Shown in pieces: positions 27,936-36,844 of a stretch of DNA of 64,000 nucleotides. Both the position numbers and the translations under genes were made by a program. The notes below the pieces were generated by a model. The model saw nothing but the letters and a program-made list of their open reading frames with translations, did no database searches and was not told the origin of the DNA. The stretch is from PALSA-1353 sp050014015 (GTDB lineage: Bacteria > Planctomycetota > Phycisphaerae > Tepidisphaerales > Tepidisphaeraceae), in the NCBI GenBank assembly GCA_050014015.1, contig JBEKEC010000013.1:1-64000 (forward strand), written 5' to 3'. Numbering within the stretch: position 1 is the first letter of the stretch; every line of letters begins with the position of its first letter.

Positions 27936-27950
27936 CCGTGAGGGCAAGCC

Positions 27951-29192
27951 ATGAGCGATATTCGACTCTCCGTCCATAAGGGTTCCGGCCAATGGTCTAA
28001 ACGGATCAAAGGCGTCGTCTACTATTTTGGGGCAGTTTCGTCCGATCCGCAAGGGGTCGCTGCCCGCAAGCAATACTACGCCAGAATCGAGGGGATTCTA
28101 GCGGGGCTGGACAACCTGCGGGTGCCGTCGTCAAAGAAGGAATGGACAGTCGGGGCACTGATCGCCGCGTTTTTGGTGGATCGCCGCACCAAATCCATCA
28201 GCGGGGAGCTTTCGATCCGCACCTACGGCGACTATGTTTCCGAGCTTCAGAAGTTCGCCGATGCCGTGGGCACTCAAGGCAAGGTGACGGCGCTGTCCCC
28301 GATCCACTTCGCGGCGTATCTCGACCATCTGCACAAGCGGGGCCTGGGGCGGCACGCCAGGAAACGGGTAATTGCCTACATCCGGGCAGCGTTGAATTTC
28401 GGATTCAAGAACGGCTATTACCCCTCCCCAAACTACGGGACGGCGTTCAGCCGGCCGGATGCTTCCGTTGCCGCAATCAAGCGGGATCGCGTAAAGGCGG
28501 GGGAAGCGGATTACTCGGATCGGATCGTCACCGGCGAGGAACTGGATCGGCTGCTCAAGTTAGCCGCCCCACTGCACCGGGGGCTTATCCTGATGGCCGT
28601 CAACACGGGCCTGGGTGTCGCGGACCTTGCCCGGCTTCGCTGGCGGCATGTCTCGATGGAGACAGGCGAATTGAACATGGCCAGGGGCAAGACTGGGCAA
28701 GATCGCAAAGGCTATTTGTGGATTCGGACACGCAAGGCGCTCGCCGTCGTGTCGGGACTGCCCCACAATCGGGCCGCGATCGAAAGCGACGGACAAAATG
28801 CCCTGATCTTCATTACCCGGCTCGGCCAGCCCATGTACCGCGAAGTCGAGAAAAAAGATGGTGCCGGGCGAGTCACTGGCGTTCAGGTTCACAACGCTAT
28901 CAGCGGCACGTTCGGCAAGCTGGTGGATCGGGCAGGCATGGAGGGGCTGACGTTCTACCGGCTTCGCCACACGTTCAAGACTCTTGGCAAGCGTGCCCGA
29001 GACCCGGAGGCACTGAACCTAATGATGGGCCATAAGGATAGCTCCATTGGCGGCATCTATGACCATGAGGAAATCAGCCCAGCCCGGATTCGTCATGTGG
29101 CTCTGACCGTCAAATATGGTCTGTGGCCGAGACCTAAAAATCAGGGAGCAGGGAAGCAGCAGACTTCCGAGAGGATGCGGATGGCCGGGTAG
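27951..29192 (+). CDS. int: Tyrosine integrase of the tRNA-Asp element
   Basis: 413 residues with all catalytic landmarks of a tyrosine recombinase. A conserved Arg lies in VNTGLGVADLARLRWRHV, the R-H box in TFYRLRHTFKTLGK, the second His in LMMGHKD and the Tyr nucleophile in GGIYDHEE. The N-terminus (SGQWSKRIKGVVYYFG) is the basic arm-binding segment frequent in planctomycete integrases, followed by a SAM-like core-binding domain (SIRTYGDYVSELQKFADAVG). It is placed 131 bases from the left core and transcribed inward, the standard arrangement. The C-terminus overlaps a convergent HTH gene by 59 bases. Confidence 0.95.
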   Translation: MSDIRLSVHKGSGQWSKRIKGVVYYFGAVSSDPQGVAARKQYYARIEGILAGLDNLRVPSSKKEWTVGALIAAFLVDRRTKSISGELSIRTYGDYVSELQKFADAVGTQGKVTALSPIHFAAYLDHLHKRGLGRHARKRVIAYIRAALNFGFKNGYYPSPNYGTAFSRPDASVAAIKRDRVKAGEADYSDRIVTGEELDRLLKLAAPLHRGLILMAVNTGLGVADLARLRWRHVSMETGELNMARGKTGQDRKGYLWIRTRKALAVVSGLPHNRAAIESDGQNALIFITRLGQPMYREVEKKDGAGRVTGVQVHNAISGTFGKLVDRAGMEGLTFYRLRHTFKTLGKRARDPEALNLMMGHKDSSIGGIYDHEEISPARIRHVALTVKYGLWPRPKNQGAGKQQTSERMRMAG

Positions 29193-29538
29193 CCCGGCAT
29201 CGGCGTCGTGTCTTTGGCTGCGGATCATTGAGCCGAGCCAGTGCGGCGGGGGCAATTCGGTAATTGTGATGTTTCCCGGTGCCGTAGTCCGTCGCCTCAA
29301 GGCGTCCAGTTGCGATGAGCCGGCGAATGGTGCGAGCCGAGCAACCCGCCTTGGCCCCCGCTTCCGCCTCGCCCAACAGTGCGTCGGGCGCCGCGGCTTC
29401 GGCCGGCGCCGACTCAGGCACAGGGACGTAGATAATTCGGGGTTCCGCATCGGGGTCATAGCCGGGGCGGTTTGAGCGAAGAAGCCTATCAAGCGTGGCG
29501 GAAGGGGAATTGAGATCGTATGGTTCGGCGTCGGCCAT
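29134..29538 (-). CDS. Excisionase-like helix-turn-helix protein
   Basis: 134 residues from MADAEPYDLN at 29538 (29556 is an alternative). The central segment GEAEAGAKAGCSARTIRRLI followed by ATGRLEATDYGTGKHHNYRI is a MerR/excisionase-type winged HTH (HTH_17-like) in which the wing carries Gly-Lys-His. N- and C-terminal tails are low-complexity and basic. It is convergent with int with overlapping 3' ends. A recombination directionality factor is the likely role; a repressor is the alternative. Confidence 0.65.
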   Translation of the reverse strand: MADAEPYDLNSPSATLDRLLRSNRPGYDPDAEPRIIYVPVPESAPAEAAAPDALLGEAEAGAKAGCSARTIRRLIATGRLEATDYGTGKHHNYRIAPAALARLNDPQPKTRRRCRATRPSASSRKSAASLLPDF

Positions 29539-29655
29539 TTGACAAATATGCCCCACGAAATCGCGAGGGGCAAATAGCGAGGCTCGGGCGAGGGCGGGCG
29601 GCGATGTTATGGGACGCGACTCCCACGGATTGCCTGGCGACTGTGCGAGGGTGCC

Positions 29656-30280
29656 CTACATAGACATATCTGACGCTCGCTTGTCCCCTGTCGGCGGGGA
29701 TATTTGCGCCCGTTGTTTCTCTACGATGGACACAAATTTTCGGGTTCGTATATTCACGTCAATCTCCCTCGTCAACCAATCGTTCAATCGGTCCAAGGAC
29801 ACAGCGGGCAGGCTAAAAACTTTCCCGCAAATGCAAGGCATGTCGATGGAACTGCCGTCAATAAATATGGTAAAACTCAAGTCCCGCTTGCAGGCCGGGC
29901 AATAGGGGCGGAGCGATCTCCGAATCAATGTTCCATCGTAATCCCATTGCCAGCCCCAGTGAATTCCATAAAAGTCGTCTTCAACGTAGTCACGAAATGT
30001 TATCGCTGGCGATCTCCGCATGGTTTCCCAAATGACCATTAGGACGTAAAAGCCAACTCCTACGACAATCAGCATCAATATCCAGTAGTGCCAGCGGTGA
30101 ACCTCGACTGACACATTGAGCCATCGACAAATTGAGACGCTCAGGCGTCCCGTTGCTTTGATAAATTCCCACAGGGGGGGCGCGGAAAACATAGGCGATG
30201 ACGAAGGAGACAAGTGAACCGACAACGGCATCGACCGCTTTATTGAAGACCAAATTTAGACAGCCCTGTTTTTCCGCCAT
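29656..30280 (-). pseudogene. Zinc-ribbon membrane protein split by a frameshift at a C7 run
   Basis: Frame A starts at 30280 (MAEKQGCLNLVFNKAVDAVV, a membrane helix, FVIAYVFRAP). Frame B, ending at 29656, continues LWEFIKATGRLSVSICRW, a second helix (WILMLIVVGVGFYVLMVIW), then a CPAC...CICG zinc ribbon and a charged tail. The frames join if one base is removed from the seven-C run (plus-strand G7 at 30174-30180), giving about 207 residues. Either the gene is inactivated, it varies by slippage, or the read is wrong. The frame-B ORF alone lacks a convincing start. Function unknown; such proteins are common in prophage-like regions. Confidence 0.6.
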
Positions 30281-30335
30281 GGGCCTATTCTAAGTGCGAT
30301 CGGAAGGGTCTCCAATTCCGCCGCCACCCATCGCA

Positions 30336-30593
30336 CTATTCAAATGAGAACTGAGTTGACCCGTCACGCATAATCTCAACCGACACCCCGAGTAAGCCCT
30401 TTTCTTCGATTACATCTATGCCCTCTTTCGCAATAAGCTCGGACAGTTCAAATTGGTCACGAGGTAGCTTCGCAAGCTGATATGCAAGTCTCACTGGCAG
30501 CTTGAGTTTCTTGGGCGGATGACCGTGCTCATCGTGGAACGCGGCCTCAGCGTCAATGATTGAATGCCAAGTTTCCAATGCGCTCATGGGCAT
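30336..30593 (-). CDS. Small hypothetical acidic protein
   Basis: About 85 residues (start MPMSALETWHS at 30593; 30608 TTG is an alternative). It is helical and ends GVSVEIMRDGSTQFSFE. The motif PKKLKLPVRLAYQLAKLP suggests a short basic helix. No family recognised. It shares strand with the upstream zinc-ribbon gene. Confidence 0.45.
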   Translation of the reverse strand: MPMSALETWHSIIDAEAAFHDEHGHPPKKLKLPVRLAYQLAKLPRDQFELSELIAKEGIDVIEEKGLLGVSVEIMRDGSTQFSFE

Positions 30594-31464
30594 TGATTCC
30601 AGATTCAAGTGAAGTTGCCACGGCTGTCAAGGCCGGGCGCTGGAGCCTCATCCAGCGGCGACAGGCCAAGGGGATGGAACGCGGGGGCGATCGGCGAGCC
30701 AGGGCACCTTGCGAGGCAGCCGGGACGATCGGGACGGGCTGAGTGACGGTTGGCCAGGGGGATTGGTGCCACAGCAAGCAATCAATTGTCAAAGCGTCGC
30801 ACAATCGTAAATGAAATGTCGCATAACTATGACGGACATGACAGGGTTTTCCATTCTCATCGTTGGACATCGAGTGACATCTTTGGACATTTGGCACCAG
30901 TTTCCGCGCTCAATCGGCGAGGCTGTTAGTCCAGGTAAGATCGTCTGACTGTGTGTCCTGGGTATTCTGGGTCTGGGAGGGTGGGAGAGTCTGGGAGAGT
31001 GTTTGAACCCCATGCTCCCACAAAAGTCTTATTCCTGACTGGACACCAGGAATACAGGGTGGCGGCTTGGGGCCAAAGTATCTCCCACACCCTCCCACTC
31101 TCCCAAATCGAGCAATTATACGATACGACTTTTTCGGCCCTCGGCATTCGTCACTCTGGATGGTTTGAATCGAATAATCCAGCTTTGACACTTATTACTT
31201 ATCGCTGACTATCGTTCGATTATGATCCTCATCCACGGGCTTAGCAGCGCCCGTCACGGCGGCGATCCCTGCCCGTCCCCCATGGCCCGCAATACTTTGG
31301 CACTTGACCCGCAATTCACGACCCGTGTCGTTGCGGCGCATTGACGAGTTAACAGGCGGGGAATTGGGGCAGTAAACAGGTGAAAGGCGCGATCTAGCTG
31401 TCGGAGCAAAAACGTCATATCTTATTATAAGCACAATACTTCTGTTGTGTAAAGAGGGCCAATA
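30594..31464. other. Long non-coding region upstream of the replication genes
   Basis: 870 bases with no credible gene. It contains the G-rich inverted repeat array described separately (30974-31108). The open frames through it on both strands are low-complexity translations of those repeats. The stretch 31380-31460 is AT-rich and just upstream of the replication operon, so a promoter is expected there. Confidence 0.55.
30974..31108. repeat. Inverted array of G-rich octamer-like repeats, possible replication origin
   Basis: On the plus strand TGGGAGGGT, GGGAGAGTC and TGGGAGAGT occur head to tail at 30974-31001. The reverse complement of the same motif occurs three times at 31080-31106 (CTCCCACACCCTCCCACTC). 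Between the arms is a smaller inverted repeat, ATTCCTG at about 31031 and CAGGAAT at about 31047. The array lies about 500 bases upstream of the primase-helicase gene, where an iteron-type origin would be expected. Confidence 0.55.
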
Positions 31465-31557
31465 ATGTCATGCGCTCACATTCGTATAATCCTTCATCCA
31501 GATTGCGTTTATCCCGCAGATGGCCTGCCGGATGCCGCCAAGCTGGTTCAGAAATGA
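31465..31557 (+). CDS. 30-residue ORF preceding the replication operon
   Basis: ATG at 31465 with AGAGGG 6-7 bases upstream, encoding MSCAHIRIILHPDCVYPADG plus ten residues, ending 9 bases before the next gene. It may be a leader or a real small protein; coding evidence is limited to the ribosome site and tight spacing. Confidence 0.35.
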   Translation: MSCAHIRIILHPDCVYPADGLPDAAKLVQK

Positions 31558-31566
31558 GGCCCGCTG

Positions 31567-31812
31567 ATGTCTGAGAAACAACCCCTCTACGGCCTGGCTG
31601 AAGTCGCCAAGCGGCTGCATGTCAAAGTCTCAACCGTCCTGTATGCCGTAAAGACCCGCGGCATCCAACCCTACGCGAAACTCTCCCGCGGCCGGGTCTA
31701 TGACGAGGCCGGCGTGCAGCAGATCGCCGTCGCCATCCTCGACGCCAAGAACGATCCCCGTGGCAACCGCAAGCCGAAAGCCGGCGAGACGCCGATCCCT
31801 GCCGTCGCGTGA
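31567..31812 (+). CDS. Small helix-turn-helix DNA-binding protein
   Basis: 81 residues. LYGLAEVAKRLHVKVSTVLY followed by AVKTRGIQPYAKLSRGRVYD is an excisionase/MerR-type HTH_17 fold with a short wing. The basic tail (RGNRKPKAGETP) is likely disordered. It precedes the primase-helicase by 39 bases on the same strand, so it may control replication of the element or bind the nearby repeats. Confidence 0.65.
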   Translation: MSEKQPLYGLAEVAKRLHVKVSTVLYAVKTRGIQPYAKLSRGRVYDEAGVQQIAVAILDAKNDPRGNRKPKAGETPIPAVA

Positions 31813-31851
31813 GCGTGGGCGCCGAATGAGCCTCATTGAAATGGATCAACA

Positions 31852-34437
31852 GTGAACGCCGAGCACCTTTCCAAAGACTTCTATGCCCACATGAAGCGGC
31901 TGGGCCACAACCCCAACTTGCCGGTGGAGTTTCGTCTTATCGACGCGGCCGGTGTCGTCGAGTCCCTGTGGTACAGGCCGGCCGACTTTGCCGCTCAGCA
32001 TGTCGTTGACGAGCTACTGACCCGCAATGAGCGCGGCTTCAATGTCTATTGCAATTTGAACCAACTGCCGGGCCGTGGCCAAAACAAGATCGCCGACATA
32101 ACTCAGTCATGCGTCCTCGCCGCCGAGTGGGACTTCAAGGGCGAGCCGTTCACAAACTGGACACCCCAGCAGAAACTTCAGCAGGCGAAGGATGCCATCA
32201 GGCGGGCCGACTTGCCCGAAGCCGGCGAGTACATGAACAGCGGGCACGGAATCTGGGCCATCTGGCCATTGACCGAACCCTGTGTGAACACGGGCATGTG
32301 GAAGAACGTGATGCTCGCCCTGTCCGCCGTTCTCGACAGTGACAAGGCAATCGCCGACGCGGCCAGAATTGGGCGGATTCCCGGCTTCCTTAACTTCAAA
32401 AAAGAATACGCGGAGCCGGCACAGAGTTGCATCGTAGAGCAGAGTGATGCCACGTTCTCATTCGCGGACTTGGTGGACCGCATCTCAAAGGCGCGAGCGG
32501 CTGGGATCGGAAGAAAAGACGATGCCGGCGGCGGAAATGTGGGAACGGCAACCCGCAAAGCCGCGGCTCCACTGCCCACGGAGATTCACGAAGGCGAGGG
32601 ACGCGACAATGCCGTGACCAGCTTCGTCGGCTCAATCCACAACCGGCTGAACAACCGTGACAGCGAATTGGAACAGGCGAAAACTTTCAACCGGACCCAT
32701 TGCAAGCCGCCGCTGCCGGAATCGGACTTGATCCGAATTGTGAACAGCATCGGCAAGTACGAAGTCCCTGAACACGTTGCGGCCCGTTCCAAAAGGCCCC
32801 GCGTCATTCTCGGCACCGATGAGCAGCGGGTGACGGATGAAGTCATCGACGTATTAGCGACGGCGGACCCGGAACTTTATCGCCGCGGCAATCTTCTCGT
32901 GCGTGTGGTACGCGCCAAGGACCGTAGCAAACATGGCAACAAGGGCATAACGCGGCCAGCGGAGGCCCCGACGATTGCGGATGCTTCGGCATCGTGGGTT
33001 CGGGAACGAATCACGGCATTCGTCAATCTGCGGACTCGTGTTCCAACACAGCGAACGGGACCGGACGACACAAAGGATGCCCATCCGCCGGAATGGCTGT
33101 CCCAGCACATTATCGAACGCAAAACCTGGCCGGACGTTCGCCCCCTTGACGCTCTTTCGGATGTCCCGATCCTTCGGCCCGATGGCACGCTTCACCAGAA
33201 GTCCGGCTACGATCCTGAGTCGGGCGTGCTGTACCTGCCATCGGCTGACTTTCCCCTTGCCCCGGAAAACGCGACCCGCGAAGACGCGAAGGCCGCGGCC
33301 TTGCGGCTGCTGGACGTTTTCTGTGATTTTCCATTCGAGGCCCCTTGCCATCGTTCCGTGGCCCTGGCCGGCATCCTCACGCTGATTAGCCGCCATGCGA
33401 TCGCTGGCAATGTTCCTGTGTTCGCATGGGAGGCCAATACCCGCGGAGCGGGGAAGGGCCTTGGCTGCAATGTAACGTCGGCGATCGCCCTCGGGCGCCG
33501 CATGTCGGCCAGTGACTACACTCACGACACGGACGAGTTCAAGAAAAGACTCCTAGCCGTCGCCATCGCCGCCGATCCGGTTGTGCTCCTGGACAACGTG
33601 GAAGGAATGTTTGGAAACTCAGTCCTCAACGGGGCCATTACCAGTGAGCGAATCTCAGGACGGGTGCTTGGCCTATCGAAAAACGTGGATTTGCCGTTGC
33701 GAACCGTCTGGTTCGTCACCGGCAATAACATCGAAATGCGAGAGGAAATTGCACGGCGGACGCTGACCGTGCGGCTTGAGGCCGAACAAGAGAAGCCCGA
33801 ATATCGCTCCGGCTTCAGGCACCCTGATTTGCTCGGCTGGGTGATGCAGAATCGAATTTCTTTGTTGATCGACGCCTTGACGATAGTGGGTGCCTACTGT
33901 CGGGCCGGAAAACCTGACCAGCAACTCACGCCATTCGGCTCATTTGAGGAATGGTCGGCACTGATCCGCAGTGCGATCGTGTGGTGCGGACTTGCCGATC
34001 CCTGTGCGGCCGGCGGGACGCCCGTGCAGGACGAGACTCTTGAGGCCCTGAGTGAGTTCACCTCGGTTTGCCGGCGGCAACGCTATAGCACGAAAGAGTT
34101 GGACTTCAGGACTCTGGTGAACATTGCGTCCTCCAACCTGAGTCCCGATTCAGCCGCGGGAGAATTGCGAACGGCTTTGCAGGGCCTGGCGGGCTATCCG
34201 TCCAACAAAATGCCTTCAAACATTGCGTTGGGTAAGTGCCTACGCCGATTCCGCAACAAGCGCTTTGACGGCAACCTGAACTGGCGGATCGTGCCATCGA
34301 CCCATCACGGCGGAAACAAATGGAGGCTCTATGTGGGGAACGAGCCGGACAAGGGACTGCCGGAGAATGGAGAGATTTCACAGGCCAGCGAACAAATGGA
34401 ATTTGCCGCCGATTCACACAATGAGATGGCAATATGA
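31852..34437 (+). CDS. Primase-helicase replication protein of the element
   Basis: 861 residues, GTG start. The N-terminal part resembles RepB/AEP-type primase-polymerases (GFNVYCNLNQLPGRG, VLAAEWDFKG as the metal-binding region, GEYMNSGHGIWAIWPL). Residues about 245-300 form a PriCT-type primase C-terminal domain (EGRDNAVTSFVGSIHNRLNN). The C-terminal half is a P-loop ATPase: ANTRGAGKG as Walker A (Gly in place of the usual Ser/Thr after Lys), VVLLDNVEGMFG as Walker B, VWFVTGNNIEM as sensor. This arrangement matches phage and plasmid primase-ATPase proteins. It probably lets the element replicate autonomously after excision. Confidence 0.82.
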   Translation: MNAEHLSKDFYAHMKRLGHNPNLPVEFRLIDAAGVVESLWYRPADFAAQHVVDELLTRNERGFNVYCNLNQLPGRGQNKIADITQSCVLAAEWDFKGEPFTNWTPQQKLQQAKDAIRRADLPEAGEYMNSGHGIWAIWPLTEPCVNTGMWKNVMLALSAVLDSDKAIADAARIGRIPGFLNFKKEYAEPAQSCIVEQSDATFSFADLVDRISKARAAGIGRKDDAGGGNVGTATRKAAAPLPTEIHEGEGRDNAVTSFVGSIHNRLNNRDSELEQAKTFNRTHCKPPLPESDLIRIVNSIGKYEVPEHVAARSKRPRVILGTDEQRVTDEVIDVLATADPELYRRGNLLVRVVRAKDRSKHGNKGITRPAEAPTIADASASWVRERITAFVNLRTRVPTQRTGPDDTKDAHPPEWLSQHIIERKTWPDVRPLDALSDVPILRPDGTLHQKSGYDPESGVLYLPSADFPLAPENATREDAKAAALRLLDVFCDFPFEAPCHRSVALAGILTLISRHAIAGNVPVFAWEANTRGAGKGLGCNVTSAIALGRRMSASDYTHDTDEFKKRLLAVAIAADPVVLLDNVEGMFGNSVLNGAITSERISGRVLGLSKNVDLPLRTVWFVTGNNIEMREEIARRTLTVRLEAEQEKPEYRSGFRHPDLLGWVMQNRISLLIDALTIVGAYCRAGKPDQQLTPFGSFEEWSALIRSAIVWCGLADPCAAGGTPVQDETLEALSEFTSVCRRQRYSTKELDFRTLVNIASSNLSPDSAAGELRTALQGLAGYPSNKMPSNIALGKCLRRFRNKRFDGNLNWRIVPSTHHGGNKWRLYVGNEPDKGLPENGEISQASEQMEFAADSHNEMAI

Positions 34438-34529
34438 CTCAGGCGAAATATCTGAACTAATTTGTCCCATCCGCGTGTGCGGTTGGGCGGGAGAGATGGA
34501 ACTTGTGAGGCACATTATGAAAGGTCGTT

Positions 34530-34778
34530 ATGCCTCGCGCATCATCGCCCATCGCCGTGTTTGATTTGCCCAAGATTGCATCGCTCAGAGAAAAGGCCCT
34601 GGCGGCCCGGAAGCTATGCGAAGCCGCCACGAAACAGGCCAACGCGGCCGGGAAGAAGTATTGCGCCGCCGTAGCCGCTGTGGATCGGGAATTGGATAAA
34701 CACATTGTCCCGCACGGCTGCCATGTTGACCCCGACACGGGCCATGTGGTTGAGAATTTTGACGACGACCAGACCTGA
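34530..34778 (+). CDS. Small hypothetical protein
   Basis: 82 residues, Ala/Lys-rich helix (ASLREKALAARKLCEAATKQ) followed by VDRELDKHIVPHGCHVDPDT. It lies between the primase gene and the next ORF (2-base gap), which supports it as an operon member. Not recognised. Confidence 0.55.
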   Translation: MPRASSPIAVFDLPKIASLREKALAARKLCEAATKQANAAGKKYCAAVAAVDRELDKHIVPHGCHVDPDTGHVVENFDDDQT

Positions 34779-34780
34779 CT

Positions 34781-35785
34781 ATGCCCTACGATGAGATCGA
34801 ATCCGTTGAGGACGTGGACTATAACACGACTCTAATTTCGTTGTTGCGGCAAATCCCCGCTGCCTCTCGGCAGACAATCTCTCTCCGCGTGGCCGGCCGC
34901 ACTTGGCAAGTGTCGCCTTGTGACGTGAAACGGAATCGAGATGGGGCGATCTACTTGGACGATGACGGCATGGAGTATTCTTTCCTTGGCGTCTTGACAA
35001 GGCAACTCAGACGCAAATGCAAAGAGACCGGCCAGCCGATTGAAGTGGCCCTGGCCAGCGCTCCAGTCTTCGGCGGCAGGATCGTCGAGGAAGCGATCGC
35101 GGCGTTCTACGCGATCGTGGTTGATTTCCCGTCCAGTGAAACCTATCTCGCATCGTGCCCCGCGGTGTTGCCGCCGACATTTGCCGCAATCGACTCAGCG
35201 GGGAAGGTCCACGGCTGGTTTGTTTTCGTCCGGCCCGTGAAGGCACGGGAACTTGCCCCGGAGGACTACCGCCGCAACGCCCGTGAGCTTGCGGCCCATG
35301 TAGGTGGGACCGCCAATGAGATTCTGTGGGCGATCGTGCCCGATCGAGACGATCAAATCCTAGCCGGCTCAGGGCAACGCTTCTCGCTTTCCGACCTGAC
35401 GTTTCACGTCGATTACCTCCAGCAGTTTTTCGAGAGCCTGGCATCATGCGGCACGTTGCCGGGGTCCACGGCCCGGAGTCCCGAGCGCTGCCCGGCACAG
35501 GCCATATTTTCCGCGATGCGATCGCTGCCCGGCTTGGAGAATGAAACGGACCCGATCCTGGCTGGCCATCTCAAAGCGCTCGGCTGTGAACGCCGGAGCA
35601 ATGGCGTGCAGCGCTTCTACAAGTTCCCGCCGCTCAATCGGTTTCGGAAGCTCGTTCAATGGCGGTGGAGCACGGCCATTGAATGGAATCAGTCAGTGGG
35701 GGAGTGGAGAATCGCTCCCCCACTTGGGGAAATCGAGGGGAATCCGACAAAAAGCACCTCGGGGAGTGCCCTTGGGTCAGCCTGA
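34781..35785 (+). CDS. Hypothetical protein of the replication operon
   Basis: 334 residues. No motif I can name. The middle has a plausible alpha/beta domain (AAFYAIVVDFPSSETYLASC, GKVHGWFVFVRPVKARELAP) and the C-terminal third is basic (GCERRSNGVQRFYKFPPLNR). The last codons (STSGSALGSA) are encoded by one copy of a 56-bp direct repeat, so the C-terminus may have been changed by a recombination event. It directly follows the 82-residue gene. Confidence 0.6.
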   Translation: MPYDEIESVEDVDYNTTLISLLRQIPAASRQTISLRVAGRTWQVSPCDVKRNRDGAIYLDDDGMEYSFLGVLTRQLRRKCKETGQPIEVALASAPVFGGRIVEEAIAAFYAIVVDFPSSETYLASCPAVLPPTFAAIDSAGKVHGWFVFVRPVKARELAPEDYRRNARELAAHVGGTANEILWAIVPDRDDQILAGSGQRFSLSDLTFHVDYLQQFFESLASCGTLPGSTARSPERCPAQAIFSAMRSLPGLENETDPILAGHLKALGCERRSNGVQRFYKFPPLNRFRKLVQWRWSTAIEWNQSVGEWRIAPPLGEIEGNPTKSTSGSALGSA

Positions 35786-35805
35786 TGGCCGATGCCTCCG
35801 TTGAA
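35750..35805. repeat. Left copy of 56-bp imperfect direct repeat
   Basis: Matches 36779-36834 at 43 of 56 positions by eye. The conserved blocks are CTCGGGGAGTGCCC and ATGGCCGATGCCTCCG, separated by a divergent 13-base spacer of equal length. The two copies enclose the two small membrane-protein genes. Confidence 0.75.
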
Positions 35806-35821
35806 GCAGGCCGGCAAAACC

Positions 35822-36268
35822 CTACGGGTCTGCGGTCGGGGGCGGCACTAATCGCCAGTTTCCATTTGTGGTTATCGCGTAAGACTTCCAGTGCGTATCG
35901 CCCTCGCAACAGCGGCGCACGTCTGGATCGTCTCTGTCCAGAACACGCACCCACGATCCCTCAACGCGAAACCATGCAACATCTACATGAACGAGATAAG
36001 ACACGGGCAGCCGATAGATGGTGACGGGATCGTTCGCATTCGTGGAGAAGTCGGGATCAAATTCCGGGTTCTGATACAGTACAGCATGAGCGGTTCGAGA
36101 AGCGTTCACGGCGTCGATGTATTCCTGTCTCTGCGCGCGTGCCCGCTCCAAATAGATGAACGCCGTCGCAAAGGACGCCGCCAGAACAGACACGGGAATC
36201 AAGGCCCACAGCCACTTGGGGAAGGCCGCTTTTTCGCGGCGGTCAATCTCGGCAATGGTCAAATCCAT
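35822..36268 (-). CDS. Small membrane protein
   Basis: 148 residues from MDLTIAEIDRREKAAF at 36268, preceded by AGGGGGA. The ORF is open to 36364 but the upstream start lacks a ribosome site. A helix (WLWALIPVSVLAASFATAFI) anchors a C-terminal, probably extracytoplasmic domain with a CC pair and many Asp (VLDRDDPDVRRCCEGD). Not recognised. It is transcribed with the 96-residue gene upstream. Confidence 0.6.
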   Translation of the reverse strand: MDLTIAEIDRREKAAFPKWLWALIPVSVLAASFATAFIYLERARAQRQEYIDAVNASRTAHAVLYQNPEFDPDFSTNANDPVTIYRLPVSYLVHVDVAWFRVEGSWVRVLDRDDPDVRRCCEGDTHWKSYAITTNGNWRLVPPPTADP

Positions 36269-36332
36269 GACTTGATTTCCCCCTGCCTTATCGCTTGTCG
36301 CTGTTGATCCATTGCACGTCATGGTGGCGGCC

Positions 36333-36623
36333 CTACCGCCGATCTTCCCGGTCCAAGCCAGCATTGCCGTTTGCTTGATCCATCAGTGCGTTCATGCTTT
36401 TAGGGGTAAGTGGTGGGATAGGATTTTCGGATAACGCTTCCGGGATGGGGCGGTTTTGGGGCGTTACATGGGCATTCGACAGGATCGTCAGAAGATCAGC
36501 CGAAACGGGCGACAGCACAGTTGCCGATGCAGGCGGAGGTGTTCGCTGGCCAGTGAATTCCGCGACGGCTACCGCAATCAAACAGACGGGCACGGCAGTC
36601 CAACCAATTGATTTATGTTTCAT
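36333..36623 (-). CDS. Small exported or membrane-anchored protein
   Basis: 96 residues with a strong GGGGAGGA ribosome site. The N-terminal hydrophobic segment (IGWTAVPVCLIAVAVAEF) is a signal or anchor. The rest is Pro-rich and short. With the gene below it forms a two-gene unit enclosed by the 56-bp repeats. No family recognised. Confidence 0.6.
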   Translation of the reverse strand: MKHKSIGWTAVPVCLIAVAVAEFTGQRTPPPASATVLSPVSADLLTILSNAHVTPQNRPIPEALSENPIPPLTPKSMNALMDQANGNAGLDREDRR

Positions 36624-36778
36624 GGCTGATCCTCCCCTTCAGCGTCATCGGCCACTTGAGCGGGCAGGTTGAGACGCGCGGCAGGTCGGAGAAAAGCGAA
36701 GCACCCCGCGGTATTGCCTGAAGACAGACACCAGCAACAGACACGTCAATGCCTGGGGCAGCGAAGGCAAACATTGTG

Positions 36779-36834
36779 AAAAGCGTCTCGGGGAGTGCCC
36801 CGCATCAAGTCAAATGGCCGATGCCTCCGCTGAA
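36779..36834. repeat. Right copy of 56-bp imperfect direct repeat
   Basis: Partner of 35750-35805, same orientation, 1,029 bases apart. It ends 10 bases before the stop of the convergent-side PEP-CTERM lectin gene. Confidence 0.75.
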
Positions 36835-36844
36835 ATCGCCGCAA

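Noticed and set aside
30553..31208. Several 70-110 codon ORFs in the non-coding zone of the element
   Set aside because: They translate the G-rich inverted repeats or extend from them, and none has a ribosome site.
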